DNA from: Paracyclopina nana
Lineage: Eukaryota > Arthropoda > Copepoda > Cyclopoida > Cyclopettidae
NCBI GenBank assembly: GCA_019096065.1
Contig: JAGUCH010000002.1
Span: forward strand, 2,306,501 to 2,370,500
Reading direction: 5' to 3'
DNA: 64,000 bases
The notes beneath the pieces were generated by a model. It made no database searches. It saw only the letters and a program-made list of their open reading frames with translations, and was not told the DNA's origin. Positions 45,553 to 57,900 of the stretch are shown in pieces; within the stretch, counting starts at the first letter, position 1, and each line of letters opens with the position of its first letter. Made by a program: the position numbers and the translations under genes.

Positions 45553-48280
45553 ATGGCGTCAGCACTGAGCAGCGAGTCCCCGCCTCCTGCAAAGAAAAGG
45601 GCGAAAGAGTTGGATTTTGAGTCTAAAATCGCTCTGAGTGATGCCCAACTGACGTCCGAGAAAAGGCCCAACATTTTCAGCCAGTCGCGGAAAATCTCAG
45701 GTTAGTCTTTATGCCTTTTTTTCGGCCCCGTCAAATTTTGAGGAGGCCTTTCTAGTGAAAATCCAATATGGCGTCGCCAGCCGGCTGGGCGCGGCAGAAT
45801 GGGCTAGATCGGCAGGATGTCAATAGTAAACATTAAGAAAGGCATGTTTTTAAGTCTTTTCTGTCAAAAGTCGTCAAAACGCAAATGTCAACAATGCGTC
45901 ATGCGATCAAGGTGTCATTTGACGCAAAATGCTCAGATTGTTTACACGCTACTATCACATAATGTAATTGGACGATTGGTTACTCTACTAAGTATGGAAA
46001 GCTTCTGGAAAGTTCCTTTTACGGAGGCTTAATTTTGTTTTTTAGAAAACAATGCGTGAATTTAGATACTGCTCTATTTAGTTTCAATGGTAAGCTTATA
46101 GAAAGTTCCCTTTTTTGAAATATGCGTCGTGGATTCAAACTTAAAAAACTCTTAACTGTATGAAAAGCTTTTCAATGCTCTTCTCTCATAGAATCCAATG
46201 GTGATTGTCAAAATTGGTTTCTGCCTTCGTCAGAGGTTTCAGCTTTATCGAGTGACGAGCCCGAGGGCGTGGACTCTGGGTTTTCTGACAGTGCCACGCC
46301 CCCTGCCTACAGTGAAGACAGCCAGGACAAGACCGAAAACTCCCAGCTGGCTCCTCCTTCCTCTTCGTTCCTGCAACTCTCCAGCTTGAGCCACGAAGAA
46401 GAGAACTCCATTCTGGAAGATGCCGCTGACTTACACATGGCCCGAGAAGAGGAGGCGAAAAATATGACGACGAATGGGGCTGCTGGAGACATGAACGAAA
46501 CGCAGGATGACGACGACGACGAGGATGACAGGTATTCATTTTCTTTCGAATATTTTATGCAGTCATTCAATCGGATTGCGCTGCAGGCTGTCTAACATTT
46601 CTGGCCTCTCGGATCTCTCTGGCTCCGAATGGAAACCAATGGCTGGTCCATTTTCCTGGGTGCAAAAGCAAATGATATCCGGCGCAGATCCACGTGCGTT
46701 GCTCAACGAGATGCTGTCGTGCGACACGGTCATTCCGGATCACCTGGATCAATTGACGCTATGGAAAATCATCCTCAACATGGTGTCGGAGCCTCCGCGG
46801 CGCAAGAAGCTCGCGGAATTCAACACGCTCTCAGATGTGGTCGAACTTATTCGCAAGTCGCGAAAGATTGTCATCCTGACCGGAGCCGGAGTCTCGGTTT
46901 CCTGTGGAATTCCAGATTTCCGCTCGCGCGACGGCGTGTATGCCCGACTAGCTGTGGACTTTCCGGATCTTCCGGATCCTCAGGCCATGTTTGACATTCA
47001 CTACTTCCGCAAAGATCCCCGGCCCTTCTTCAAATTCGCCCGGGAAATTTACCCCGGTCAATTTGAGCCCAGCCCTTGCCACAAGTTCATCCGATGTGTG
47101 GAAAAGCAGGGGAAGCTCTTGCGAAACTACACGCAAAACATAGACACTCTCGAGCAGGTACTCATTGCATTGGCCTTGTTGTAGCATGGGTTTTAAATGG
47201 TCTTTTTTGAAGGTTGTCGGTATCCAAAATGTTGTGCAATGTCACGGGTCTTTTGCTACTGCAACGTGCATGGTGTGCAAGCACCGGGTGGACGCCGAGG
47301 TGATTCGCAACGACATTTTCGCCCAGCAGATCCCCATGTGTCCGAAATGCAGTATTAGTGGGCTGTCAGCCGAGCCGGTGGCGAGCACCTCATCGGACCA
47401 GATTCCAGACACGCCTTCCATCATGAAGCCAGACATTGTCTTCTTCGGCGAGGGCCTCGGCAACGAGTTCCATGATGCGGTGGCCAAGGACAAAAATGAA
47501 GTGGATCTCCTCATAATGATTGGCTCAAGCTTGAAAGTTCGGCCGGTCGCCTTAATTCCTTCTTCTATCGATCCCTCAGTACCTCAGGTACACCTTGCTT
47601 ATTTTCTGATTTTAAGATGGGTGTTATGATTATTATTTTCTTTAGGTTCTGATCAATCGAGAGCCCTTACCCCATCTCACTCCAGATGTTGAGCTTCTGG
47701 GAGATTGCGATGGAATCATCAACCAGATTTGCCACTTGTACGTATTTCCTCTATATTTTGTAATGCTGTATTAAATAATTAATTGATTTTGTTCATAATA
47801 GGCTTGGACAAGGTTGGGAAGAACCCGTTCACAAAGATGTCATCATGAGAGAGACATCCGAGCTCTCCGAAGAGAAACCTCCCAAAAAAGAGGCTGGCGA
47901 TGAACCTGCTCAAGGGAGCAGCGCTGACATGGCAAAGTTATGGGAGCCTAAAACCAGGCCTAGTATTGCTCAACGGCTTAAACGTAAGCATGTGAAAAGG
48001 CGCTATAAAGCACATACGTCTGATTTTTCTATTCACAGCAAATGAATACTTGTTTGTCCCTCCAAGCCGATACGTTTTCCCCGGTGCTGAAGTCTTAGAG
48101 GCGGACGACGACGATGACAGCAGTTCCAGCAATAGTTCCGGTTCTTCTGACACGGATTCCGATGATGAAGATTCCGCAGACGAGCCAGCTTCCAAGAGCG
48201 AGCAAGAGAAGAATAAAAAACCAGATCTGACCGAAGAAGAGCAGAAAGAGCTACCATCTGCCACCACAGCCCTTTCATAA
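45553..48280 (+). CDS. SIRT1: SIRT1-type NAD+-dependent protein deacetylase
   Basis: Nuclear sirtuin that removes acetyl groups from histones and transcription factors using NAD+. Seven exons (45553-45700, 46192-46531, 46587-47157, 47213-47587, 47646-47737, 47802-47983, 48039-48280) close to 649 aa. The N-terminus has a basic PAKKRAKE motif and an acidic run (DDDDDEDD, ~155-162). The catalytic core starts near 250: ILTGAGVSVSCGIPDFRSRDG, TQNIDTLEQ, the catalytic His in VVQCHGSFATA, Zn ligands CMVC...CPKC, KPDIVFFGEGL, MIGSSLKVRPVALIP, VLINREP and CDGIINQIC. The acidic/Ser tail includes the family motif NEYLFVPPSRYVFPGAEV, matching the C-terminal regulatory (ESA-like) strand of animal SIRT1. 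Confidence 0.97.
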
Positions 48281-48988
48281 CCACTTTACTACCATGTTGA
48301 CACCCGAGCTCAATTTTTGGTGTGCGTGTGCTTGTTGGGAGCTTTTCGCATCTTGATGTTTGCAAAAGAGGAGTACAAAAACGACGACTGCTATATGACC
48401 TTTTTTCCTACCACTTCTGCTACAACAACTCTTCGCATATACTTACTTTAAGTTTTACTCCATGAATTTTACGAAGAGATAGAGAAGATTTCATACTGAT
48501 GCTGTTTTTCTGCTAAATTGTTGAATGTGCATATACCCATCACAGGATTTATCAACTGCTACTCGAGAGTTATCGTAATACAGGAACTTTCTGTTGAATA
48601 TAGAACAACCTTATATACGAAAAAGTTCCTGTCTGCCTTATTTCTTTCGTTTTCTTTCTTTTGGGCTTACTTGTATTATTTTTATCATTTCATTCTATGA
48701 AGAACTGATGCCAGCAAGCTTTGCCCCTCTCAAATCAGCAATTAAAGAACGTAGACCTTAATTTCTGCTTGGCCTACTGAAATTTTTCTTTTTTCCAAGG
48801 GAGATGGAGCTCAATTTTGTGGTATCATTGCTCAAGCGAAAAGCAACTTTACGAATGCAAAGTTTAATTTACATCAGATGCAGCGTAAAAAGTGCGACAT
48901 TCAGACTTCAAGAGTGAATTTGTAATAATAATAAATATGGAGCACAAAGCGAAAGCCGGCGAAAACGGTTCTTGCAGTGCCTTCGTTT
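48281..48988. other. convergent spacer SIRT1/EAF
   Basis: 708 bp between the SIRT1 stop and the EAF stop, presumably both 3' UTRs. AATTAAAG near 48740 is a possible polyadenylation signal. No gene is seen. Confidence 0.4.
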
Positions 48989-51900
48989 TCAGTCACTATC
49001 ATCATCGGATTCTGACAGCTGAAGATCATCGTTCAGAAACTGCGGCATGGAATGCGGATGAGGTTGCTGTTGTTGGACAACGGGTTTCTTCGTATGACTA
49101 CTCTTCGCGGCTATGGATGGTGGTTCAGTGTCCAAAAATGAAGGCATTGACGGATTCACCGGTGCTTTCTGCTGGAATGGCACCGGTGGCACATCTTCCA
49201 AATCGCTGTCACTATCACTGAAAAGATAATAAACTAGGTAAAGGCGTCCATAAATGGACAGCGGAGGGCGGGCCTACAGACATCAGTGATGCTAGTCCCT
49301 GATTTTAATGAGAAATGTTGCACACACTAGTAACTAGAAATTGCAAGAGTGTCTCATTGCTTTTTTATATTGCATTGATAGAAATTCTTGATCTGAGCAA
49401 GTGCAAGAAAATAAGCAGCAGATAAAATGCAAATTGTCATGAAAGTTGTACCAGGAATAATGAATTTTGTGGAACCAAAAACACTGCACTTAATAACTTA
49501 CACTATAGGTGATTCACAAATTAGTATAATATATTGATACCTTTATTTTACATGACTTTTAAATGATTACTTTTGTTTCTAAATTAAGGTCTATAAACTT
49601 ATTAGTTTGAGGGAGTGTTAGTTTATTGGTCAGGGCATATATCCAAGGTCTTAACAAAAATTACCTTTAGGCAGTTTACAAATTGATTTAAGAATCTTAC
49701 TATGATCTTACAGATGACTTTATTAAATATGATTTGCCAGGGATCATAAGTGAAAAATAGAGGTTCTAAAGTAAAATTAATTCAAGTGAAAAATAGAGGT
49801 TCAAAAGTAAAATTAATTCACTGAATGTTGTTTTGGCTGCAAATGAAAGTTGACTGACTAGAGTGTGCAGCAAGTTAAGTCACTTTACGCTATTTGCTTG
49901 TTGAAAAGCCAAAAAAAGTCTAGGGGTCAAAGTCCTTGGGGCAAAAATCCAAGGAACTAACACCTCACGAGCAAAAATCCAAAGGGCTTATATCTCACAG
50001 GCAAAAAATCAAGGGGCTAACATCTCAGGGGCAAAAATCCAAAGGGCTAACATCTCAGGGGACAAAATTTCTATTGGTAAATAATCCTAGGGGCAAACAT
50101 CTTATGGACAAATTTCCTCATGCAAATATCCAAATGGCAAATATGCCCAGGGTTAAATGTCTTTAAGGCAAAATTATTTGGGGGCTAATTTCTCAGAGGC
50201 AACCACCCCTGGATCAAATAGCTATGGCCAAACATTTAGGGATAAAAGGCACATCCCAACTAGAAATTTTCACAAGTTTCCAGAAAGCTATTGTAACATA
50301 CCTATTAGCACTCCTTAGTTTTACCCAGGTTGAGTTTGTGTCATAATGGATTGTAAAATGGGAAAACTCAAGTACAGCTTTACTAGCCTGAGCCTGCAAG
50401 GGCTGTAATTGTATGAGTGTTTTTCCATTTGTAAATCCGAAGTCAGCAATTGTATGACCCAATTTTATATGCCCCAGCTCAAAATATACAATTTTATATT
50501 CTGTAAAATTATTTTTGAGTGTGTTAATGATGTTACTGGGCTGCCCTCACATGCTAGCATCCTGTGGTTGGGGAGCTAAAAAATAGACTACTTAAAAAAA
50601 CCCATTTTACTAGAGGAGCTCCTATTAGAGCGATGGGTTCTGGATTCAGCCAACTGAGGTTGAAATCCCAGTCATTCCTTAACTTTTTCTGATTTCTTTA
50701 TCTGGCTGTAATAGCAGCAGCCAATTAACATGAAGTTCCCATAGCTCAATGGTTAGAGCATTGGAATGCTAATCTAACAATCTGAGGTTCGAATCTAGAT
50801 AGTTTCTCTCTTTTTTCTAACTTCTAATTTGGATTAGTTCCATGGATTAGAGGGGAATAAAATTACTTTAAATCCCTTAAATTTTATTCCAGGGCTATTA
50901 AGTATTTCTAAAATATCCCCAAAAATGCTTAGAAATAATGTGATATAAAAGAGCAGATTTGGATTGGTAACCTGAATTATGGGGAGCAAAAGACAGACAA
51001 AATGCAATAGATAGTGCTGAATTTTTGGTTCTTTGGCGTACGAGTAAGCGTGCGTAGCAATTGCGGCAAAAATATCACTTCAAACAAAAAGTAAACAAAA
51101 AGTTTTTTAGAGTTGTAGGCAACAAAATGTTAAAGAAAGCTCTTTTTTTGAGCTTGAAACAGTACAATTGATTCAAGGAACAGAATGGTACCATTTTGAG
51201 CAAGATTCATGAAAGTCAAGAAATTTTGGATCATGAGTCACATCATATCCAGACCTGAGCATGAAGGATCGAACTAGGTAAAGGCGTCCATAAATGGACA
51301 GCGGAGGGCGGGCCTACAGACATCAGTGATGCTAGTCCCTGATTTTAATGAGAAATGTTGCACACACTAGTAACTAGAAATTGCAAGAGTGTCTCATTGC
51401 TTTTTTATATTGCATTGATAGAAATTCTTGATCTGAGCAAGTGCAAGAAAATAAGCAGCAGATAAAATGCAAATTGTCATGAAAGTTGTACCAGGAATAA
51501 TGAATTTTGTGGAACCAAAAACACTGCACTTAATAACTTACACTATAGGTGATTCACAAATTAGTATAATATATTGATACCTTTATTTTACATGACTTTT
51601 AAATGATTACTTTTGTTTCTAAATTAAGGTCTATAAACTTATTAGTTTGAGGGAGTGTTAGTTTATTGGTCAGGGCATATATCCAAGGTCTTAACAAAAA
51701 TTACCTTTAGGCAGTTTACAAATTGATTTAAGAATCTTACTATGATCTTACAGATGACTTTATTAAATATGATTTGCCAGGGATCATAAGTGAAAAATAG
51801 AGGTTCTAAAGTAAAATTAATTCAAGTGAAAAATAGAGGTTCAAAAGTAAAATTAATTCACTGAATGTTGTTTTGGCTGCAAATGAAAGTTGACTGACTA

Positions 51901-54900
51901 GAGTGTGCAGCAAGTTAAGTCACTTTACGCTATTTGCTTGTTGAAAAGCCAAAAAAAGTCTAGGGGTCAAAGTCCTTGGGGCAAAAATCCAAGGAACTAA
52001 CACCTCACGAGCAAAAATCCAAAGGGCTTATATCTCACAGGCAAAAAATCAAGGGGCTAACATCTCAGGGGCAAAAATCCAAAGGGCTAACATCTCAGGG
52101 GACAAAATTTCTATTGGTAAATAATCCTAGGGGCAAACATCTTATGGACAAATTTCCTCATGCAAATATCCAAATGGCAAATATGCCCAGGGTTAAATGT
52201 CTTTAAGGCAAAATTATTTGGGGGCTAATTTCTCAGAGGCAACCACCCCTGGATCAAATAGCTATGGCCAAACATTTAGGGATAAAAGGCACATCCCAAC
52301 TAGAAATTTTCACAAGTTTCCAGAAAGCTATTGTAACATACCTATTAGCACTCCTTAGTTTTACCCAGGTTGAGTTTGTGTCATAATGGATTGTAAAATG
52401 GGAAAACTCAAGTACAGCTTTACTAGCCTGAGCCTGCAAGGGCTGTAATTGTATGAGTGTTTTTCCATTTGTAAATCCGAAGTCAGCAATTGTATGACCC
52501 AATTTTATATGCCCCAGCTCAAAATATACAATTTTATATTCTGTAAAATTATTTTTGAGTGTGTTAATGATGTTACTGGGCTGCCCTCACATGCTAGCAT
52601 CCTGTGGTTGGGGAGCTAAAAAATAGACTACTTAAAAAAACCCATTTTACTAGAGGAGCTCCTATTAGAGCGATGGGTTCTGGATTCAGCCAACTGAGGT
52701 TGAAATCCCAGTCATTCCTTAACTTTTTCTGATTTCTTTATCTGGCTGTAATAGCAGCAGCCAATTAACATGAAGTTCCCATAGCTCAATGGTTAGAGCA
52801 TTGGAATGCTAATCTAACAATCTGAGGTTCGAATCTAGATAGTTTCTCTCTTTTTTCTAACTTCTAATTTGGATTAGTTCCATGGATTAGAGGGGAATAA
52901 AATTACTTTAAATCCCTTAAATTTTATTCCAGGGCTATTAAGTATTTCTAAAATATCCCCAAAAATGCTTAGAAATAATGTGATATAAAAGAGCAGATTT
53001 GGATTGGTAACCTGAATTATGGGGAGCAAAAGACAGACAAAATGCAATAGATAGTGCTGAATTTTTGGTTCTTTGGCGTACGAGTAAGCGTGCGTAGCAA
53101 TTGCGGCAAAAATATCACTTCAAACAAAAAGTAAACAAAAAGTTTTTTAGAGTTGTAGGCAACAAAATGTTAAAGAAAGCTCTTTTTTTGAGCTTGAAAC
53201 AGTACAATTGATTCAAGGAACAGAATGGTACCATTTTGAGCAAGATTCATGAAAGTCAAGAAATTTTGGATCATGAGTCACATCATATCCAGACCTGAGC
53301 ATGAAGGATCGAACTAGGTAAAGGCGTCCATAAATGGACAGCGGAGGGCGGGCCTACAGACATCAGTGATGCTAGTCCCTGATTTTAATGAGAAATGTTG
53401 CACACACTAGTAACTAGAAATTGCAAGAGTGTCTCATTGCTTTTTTATATTGCATTGATAGAAATTCTTGATCTGAGCAAGTGCAAGAAAATAAGCAGCA
53501 GATAAAATGCAAATTGTCATGAAAGTTGTACCAGGAATAATGAATTTTGTGGAACCAAAAACACTGCACTTAATAACTTACACTATAGGTGATTCACAAA
53601 TTAGTATAATATATTGATACCTTTATTTTACATGACTTTTAAATGATTACTTTTGTTTCTAAATTAAGGTCTATAAACTTATTAGTTTGAGGGAGTGTTA
53701 GTTTATTGGTCAGGGCATATATCCAAGGTCTTAACAAAAATTACCTTTAGGCAGTTTACAAATTGATTTAAGAATCTTACTATGATCTTACAGATGACTT
53801 TATTAAATATGATTTGCCAGGGATCATAAGTGAAAAATAGAGGTTCTAAAGTAAAATTAATTCAAGTGAAAAATAGAGGTTCAAAAGTAAAATTAATTCA
53901 CTGAATGTTGTTTTGGCTGCAAATGAAAGTTGACTGACTAGAGTGTGCAGCAAGTTAAGTCACTTTACGCTATTTGCTTGTTGAAAAGCCAAAAAAAGTC
54001 TAGGGGTCAAAGTCCTTGGGGCAAAAATCCAAGGAACTAACACCTCACGAGCAAAAATCCAAAGGGCTTATATCTCACAGGCAAAAAATCAAGGGGCTAA
54101 CATCTCAGGGGCAAAAATCCAAAGGGCTAACATCTCAGGGGACAAAATTTCTATTGGTAAATAATCCTAGGGGCAAACATCTTATGGACAAATTTCCTCA
54201 TGCAAATATCCAAATGGCAAATATGCCCAGGGTTAAATGTCTTTAAGGCAAAATTATTTGGGGGCTAATTTCTCAGAGGCAACCACCCCTGGATCAAATA
54301 GCTATGGCCAAACATTTAGGGATAAAAGGCACATCCCAACTAGAAATTTTCACAAGTTTCCAGAAAGCTATTGTAACATACCTATTAGCACTCCTTAGTT
54401 TTACCCAGGTTGAGTTTGTGTCATAATGGATTGTAAAATGGGAAAACTCAAGTACAGCTTTACTAGCCTGAGCCTGCAAGGGCTGTAATTGTATGAGTGT
54501 TTTTCCATTTGTAAATCCGAAGTCAGCAATTGTATGACCCAATTTTATATGCCCCAGCTCAAAATATACAATTTTATATTCTGTAAAATTATTTTTGAGT
54601 GTGTTAATGATGTTACTGGGCTGCCCTCACATGCTAGCATCCTGTGGTTGGGGAGCTAAAAAATAGACTACTTAAAAAAACCCATTTTACTAGAGGAGCT
54701 CCTATTAGAGCGATGGGTTCTGGATTCAGCCAACTGAGGTTGAAATCCCAGTCATTCCTTAACTTTTTCTGATTTCTTTATCTGGCTGTAATAGCAGCAG
54801 CCAATTAACATGAAGTTCCCATAGCTCAATGGTTAGAGCATTGGAATGCTAATCTAACAATCTGAGGTTCGAATCTAGATAGTTTCTCTCTTTTTTCTAA

Positions 54901-57900
54901 CTTCTAATTTGGATTAGTTCCATGGATTAGAGGGGAATAAAATTACTTTAAATCCCTTAAATTTTATTCCAGGGCTATTAAGTATTTCTAAAATATCCCC
55001 AAAAATGCTTAGAAATAATGTGATATAAAAGAGCAGATTTGGATTGGTAACCTGAATTATGGGGAGCAAAAGACAGACAAAATGCAATAGATGGTGCTGA
55101 ATTTTTGGTTTTTTGGCGTACGAGTAAGCGTGCGTAGCAATTGCGGCAAAAATATCACTTCAAACAAAAAGTAAACAAAAAGTTTTTTAGAGTTGTAGGC
55201 AACAAAATGTTAAAGAAAGCTCTTTTTTTGAGCTTGAAACAGTACAATTGATTCAAGGAACAGAATGGTACCATTTTGAGCAAGATTCATGAAAGTCAAG
55301 AAATTTTGGATCATGAGTCACATCATATCCAGACCTGAGCATGAAGGATCGAATAAGAAAAAATAGCCTTACTTTTGGCAGCTCCACTCTGAGTGAGTTC
55401 AAAACAAACAAGTTCATCTAGTGTGGGTTTTATAAAAAGAGCCAGTTTTTTGACAAATTAGCCATTTCTTGCAATGAATTGAGGAAAAAGAATTTTCTGG
55501 TAATCATGATGGCCATGCTATAGTTGTTGTACTGGCAAGGCAAAAGCTAAGAAAATTGGAAAAAGCCAGCCCAAAAGTAGTGAATTGTCCCTAATTTTTA
55601 GAAATAGTCCTCAAAAACTTGATAATATCTTTGAATCTAGGGCTTTGAAAATAGGTATATTTAGCATAGGAAATCTTTTTTATATGATGGAAAGTAATTT
55701 TCGCATGCATAATTCAGTTTACCAATTCGTCTCAGTTCATATAACTACACATATATAAAAGCTCTGACGTTTTACTTTATCAAGTGACACACATTATAAA
55801 GTATTTTATAAGGTTTGTTGCTCCTCTATTTGACCATGATTTTGTCCAAGAAGTAAATCCAAGAAGAAAAAAGGAGGAAAATGCCTTGTTCTTGTATGGG
55901 GATTGAAACCTCAACATTTAGATTAGGAGACTGGCGCTCTATTGACTGAGCTACCGATACAGTTTGATTTTTGTTAGGACTCCTTTTTAAAGAAGAGTCT
56001 CTATCAGAGATACCAGACAAAACTTGAAGATACATATCTTTTAGCTCAAAAAGTGCCAAATTCAAAATGCACAATTTTTAATTCATTGATTAACACTTTC
56101 AACTACTCTTGCATTACTGAGGGCCTCTCAACCCTAGCCTTCAAAGTAATGGATCAGATGCTAAGTCAAGATTGCCTAGTCTGGTAACTTCATTAATATT
56201 TGAAAATTACTTTCCATCATATATAGTCGTAGCATCGAGCCTGCAAAGTTGCTTCTCGATTTTTCCTTCACAAAATTTGCTCAGCTATTTTGATAGCTTG
56301 TTTTATAAATTGTTTACATATATAAATAGATAATATATAGCTGGGGATCATAAAGTAGGGCAGTTAAAGAGCTTAGAGTGGATTTTTGAATTGAATGCAA
56401 AAACTCGAGTACAGCTTTTCTAGCCCAAGCCTGTGTCAAATGGGGTAGCGACATAGGTCACAGCGAAATGTGGAGGGCGGGCCTGTTGCCCACTCCCAAT
56501 AATATACATCAATCACACTGTATATAGCATTGCAGTTTGTGTTTAATAGGATGTAGGTAAATTTCTCATCTTTGGAAAAAGCAGTAACAGCCGAATTCAG
56601 CCCAGAGGCCTACGGCCACTGGGCTGAACGGCCGACATACATTTTATGTTAGAGGCAAGATGATCTAGAATGTAAGGTGAACTACCAGCTGAAATTATCT
56701 AAACACGGAGTCTAACTATGCTATGGAAGGGCTTCTGACAGAATAAATAGAATTCTGTGGAAATAACTGGGCAGAGCTACTCTTTTTGATTAGAAAAAAA
56801 TCTGTCACTTATAGAAAGAGTCAAATGAGGGCAAATTTGTTGGGAAAAAAGCCAAATCTGGTCGCTCAAATTAATACGTCACTCGCATCATTCTTTAGCG
56901 TGCGCTCAACTTCACGTGAGCAAAGGGGGAGCAGAATCTGATTTTGAATTTAGCGCCTTTTTTTATGTACTTGGACGACTGTGGCGCCCTTGAAGTAATG
57001 ACAGAGTCTTGGTTGCGTGAGGCTTAAAAAAGTTGCGTCAAGGCATGCCTTGGTGGACGGGCCTGGTTAGAGGTAGAGGCAATCTTAAACATTTGCTCAA
57101 CTTTTTCTTTGAATCATTCTGATTTGAGTTGAAAAATTAATGTATTGCTTTGGTGGCTCAGTGACAGGGTGTCGGACTACTAAGCAGTCAGATCCAGGTT
57201 CAAATCCCGGTGCAGGCAGTTCTTTTTCTGTTTTTTTCTGTCTTTTTCTGGATTGCAATTTACTTCCTGGTCGATATCCTTGTGCAGTTTCCTGTGTCAA
57301 ACAGGGGAGCGACATAGGTCACAGCGAAATGTGGAGAGCGGGCCTTTGGCCCGCCCTCCAAAAAATGAGTGGGGGCTGGCCTTTTGCCCACTCCCAATAA
57401 AATGCATCAATCACCTTGTATAAAGCATTGCAGTTTGTGTTTAATGGGATGAAGTTATTTTCCAATCTTTGGAAAAACAGTAACTGCCGCATTCAGCCCA
57501 GTGGCCGTAGGCCTCTGGGCTGAATGCGGCTGACATACATAATTTGCTAAAGGTAGAGGCAATCTTAAACATTTGCTCAACTTTTTCTTTGAATCATACT
57601 GATCTGAGTAGCAAATTTTGTGTATTGCTTAGGTGGCTCAGTGACAGAGTGTCAGATTTCAATGCTGTCTGACCTGGGTTCAAATCCCGGACCAGGCAGT
57701 TATTTTTCTGTCTTTTTCTGGATTGCAATTTACTTCCTGGTCGATATCCTGGTTTGGTTTCCTGGTGCAGTTTCCTGTCTCAAAACTGGGGAGCGACGTA
57801 GGTCACAGCGAAATGTGGAGGGCGGGCCTTCGGCCCGCCCTCCAATTACTACTAAGTTGCATACATTTAGACCAAAAATTACCTTCCACTGGAAGAAGAA

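Larger units (their letters stand above)
49232..55351. repeat. three tandem 2,040-bp repeats inside the EAF intron
   Basis: Copies at 49232-51271, 51272-53311 and 53312-55351 are exactly 2,040 bp each. By eye they are identical except for two changes near 55093 and 55112 in copy 3. Each copy carries a ~300-bp degenerate minisatellite, two tRNA-like segments and the GC-rich opening AGGGCGGGCCTAC. Open frames of 76 and 82 codons recur in each copy but look non-coding. Such identity means very recent amplification or homogenisation, or an assembly artefact. Confidence 0.97.

Noticed and set aside
50735-50806. Functional tRNA-Ser(GCT) gene
   Set aside because: Acceptor and T-stem pair badly and the long variable arm of tRNA-Ser is missing.
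49936-54542. Repeated open frames of 76 and 82 codons in each 2,040-bp copy
   Set aside because: The plus-strand one is a minisatellite read as KSKGLTSQG repeats and neither has motifs or splice context. Identity between copies only reflects recent duplication.
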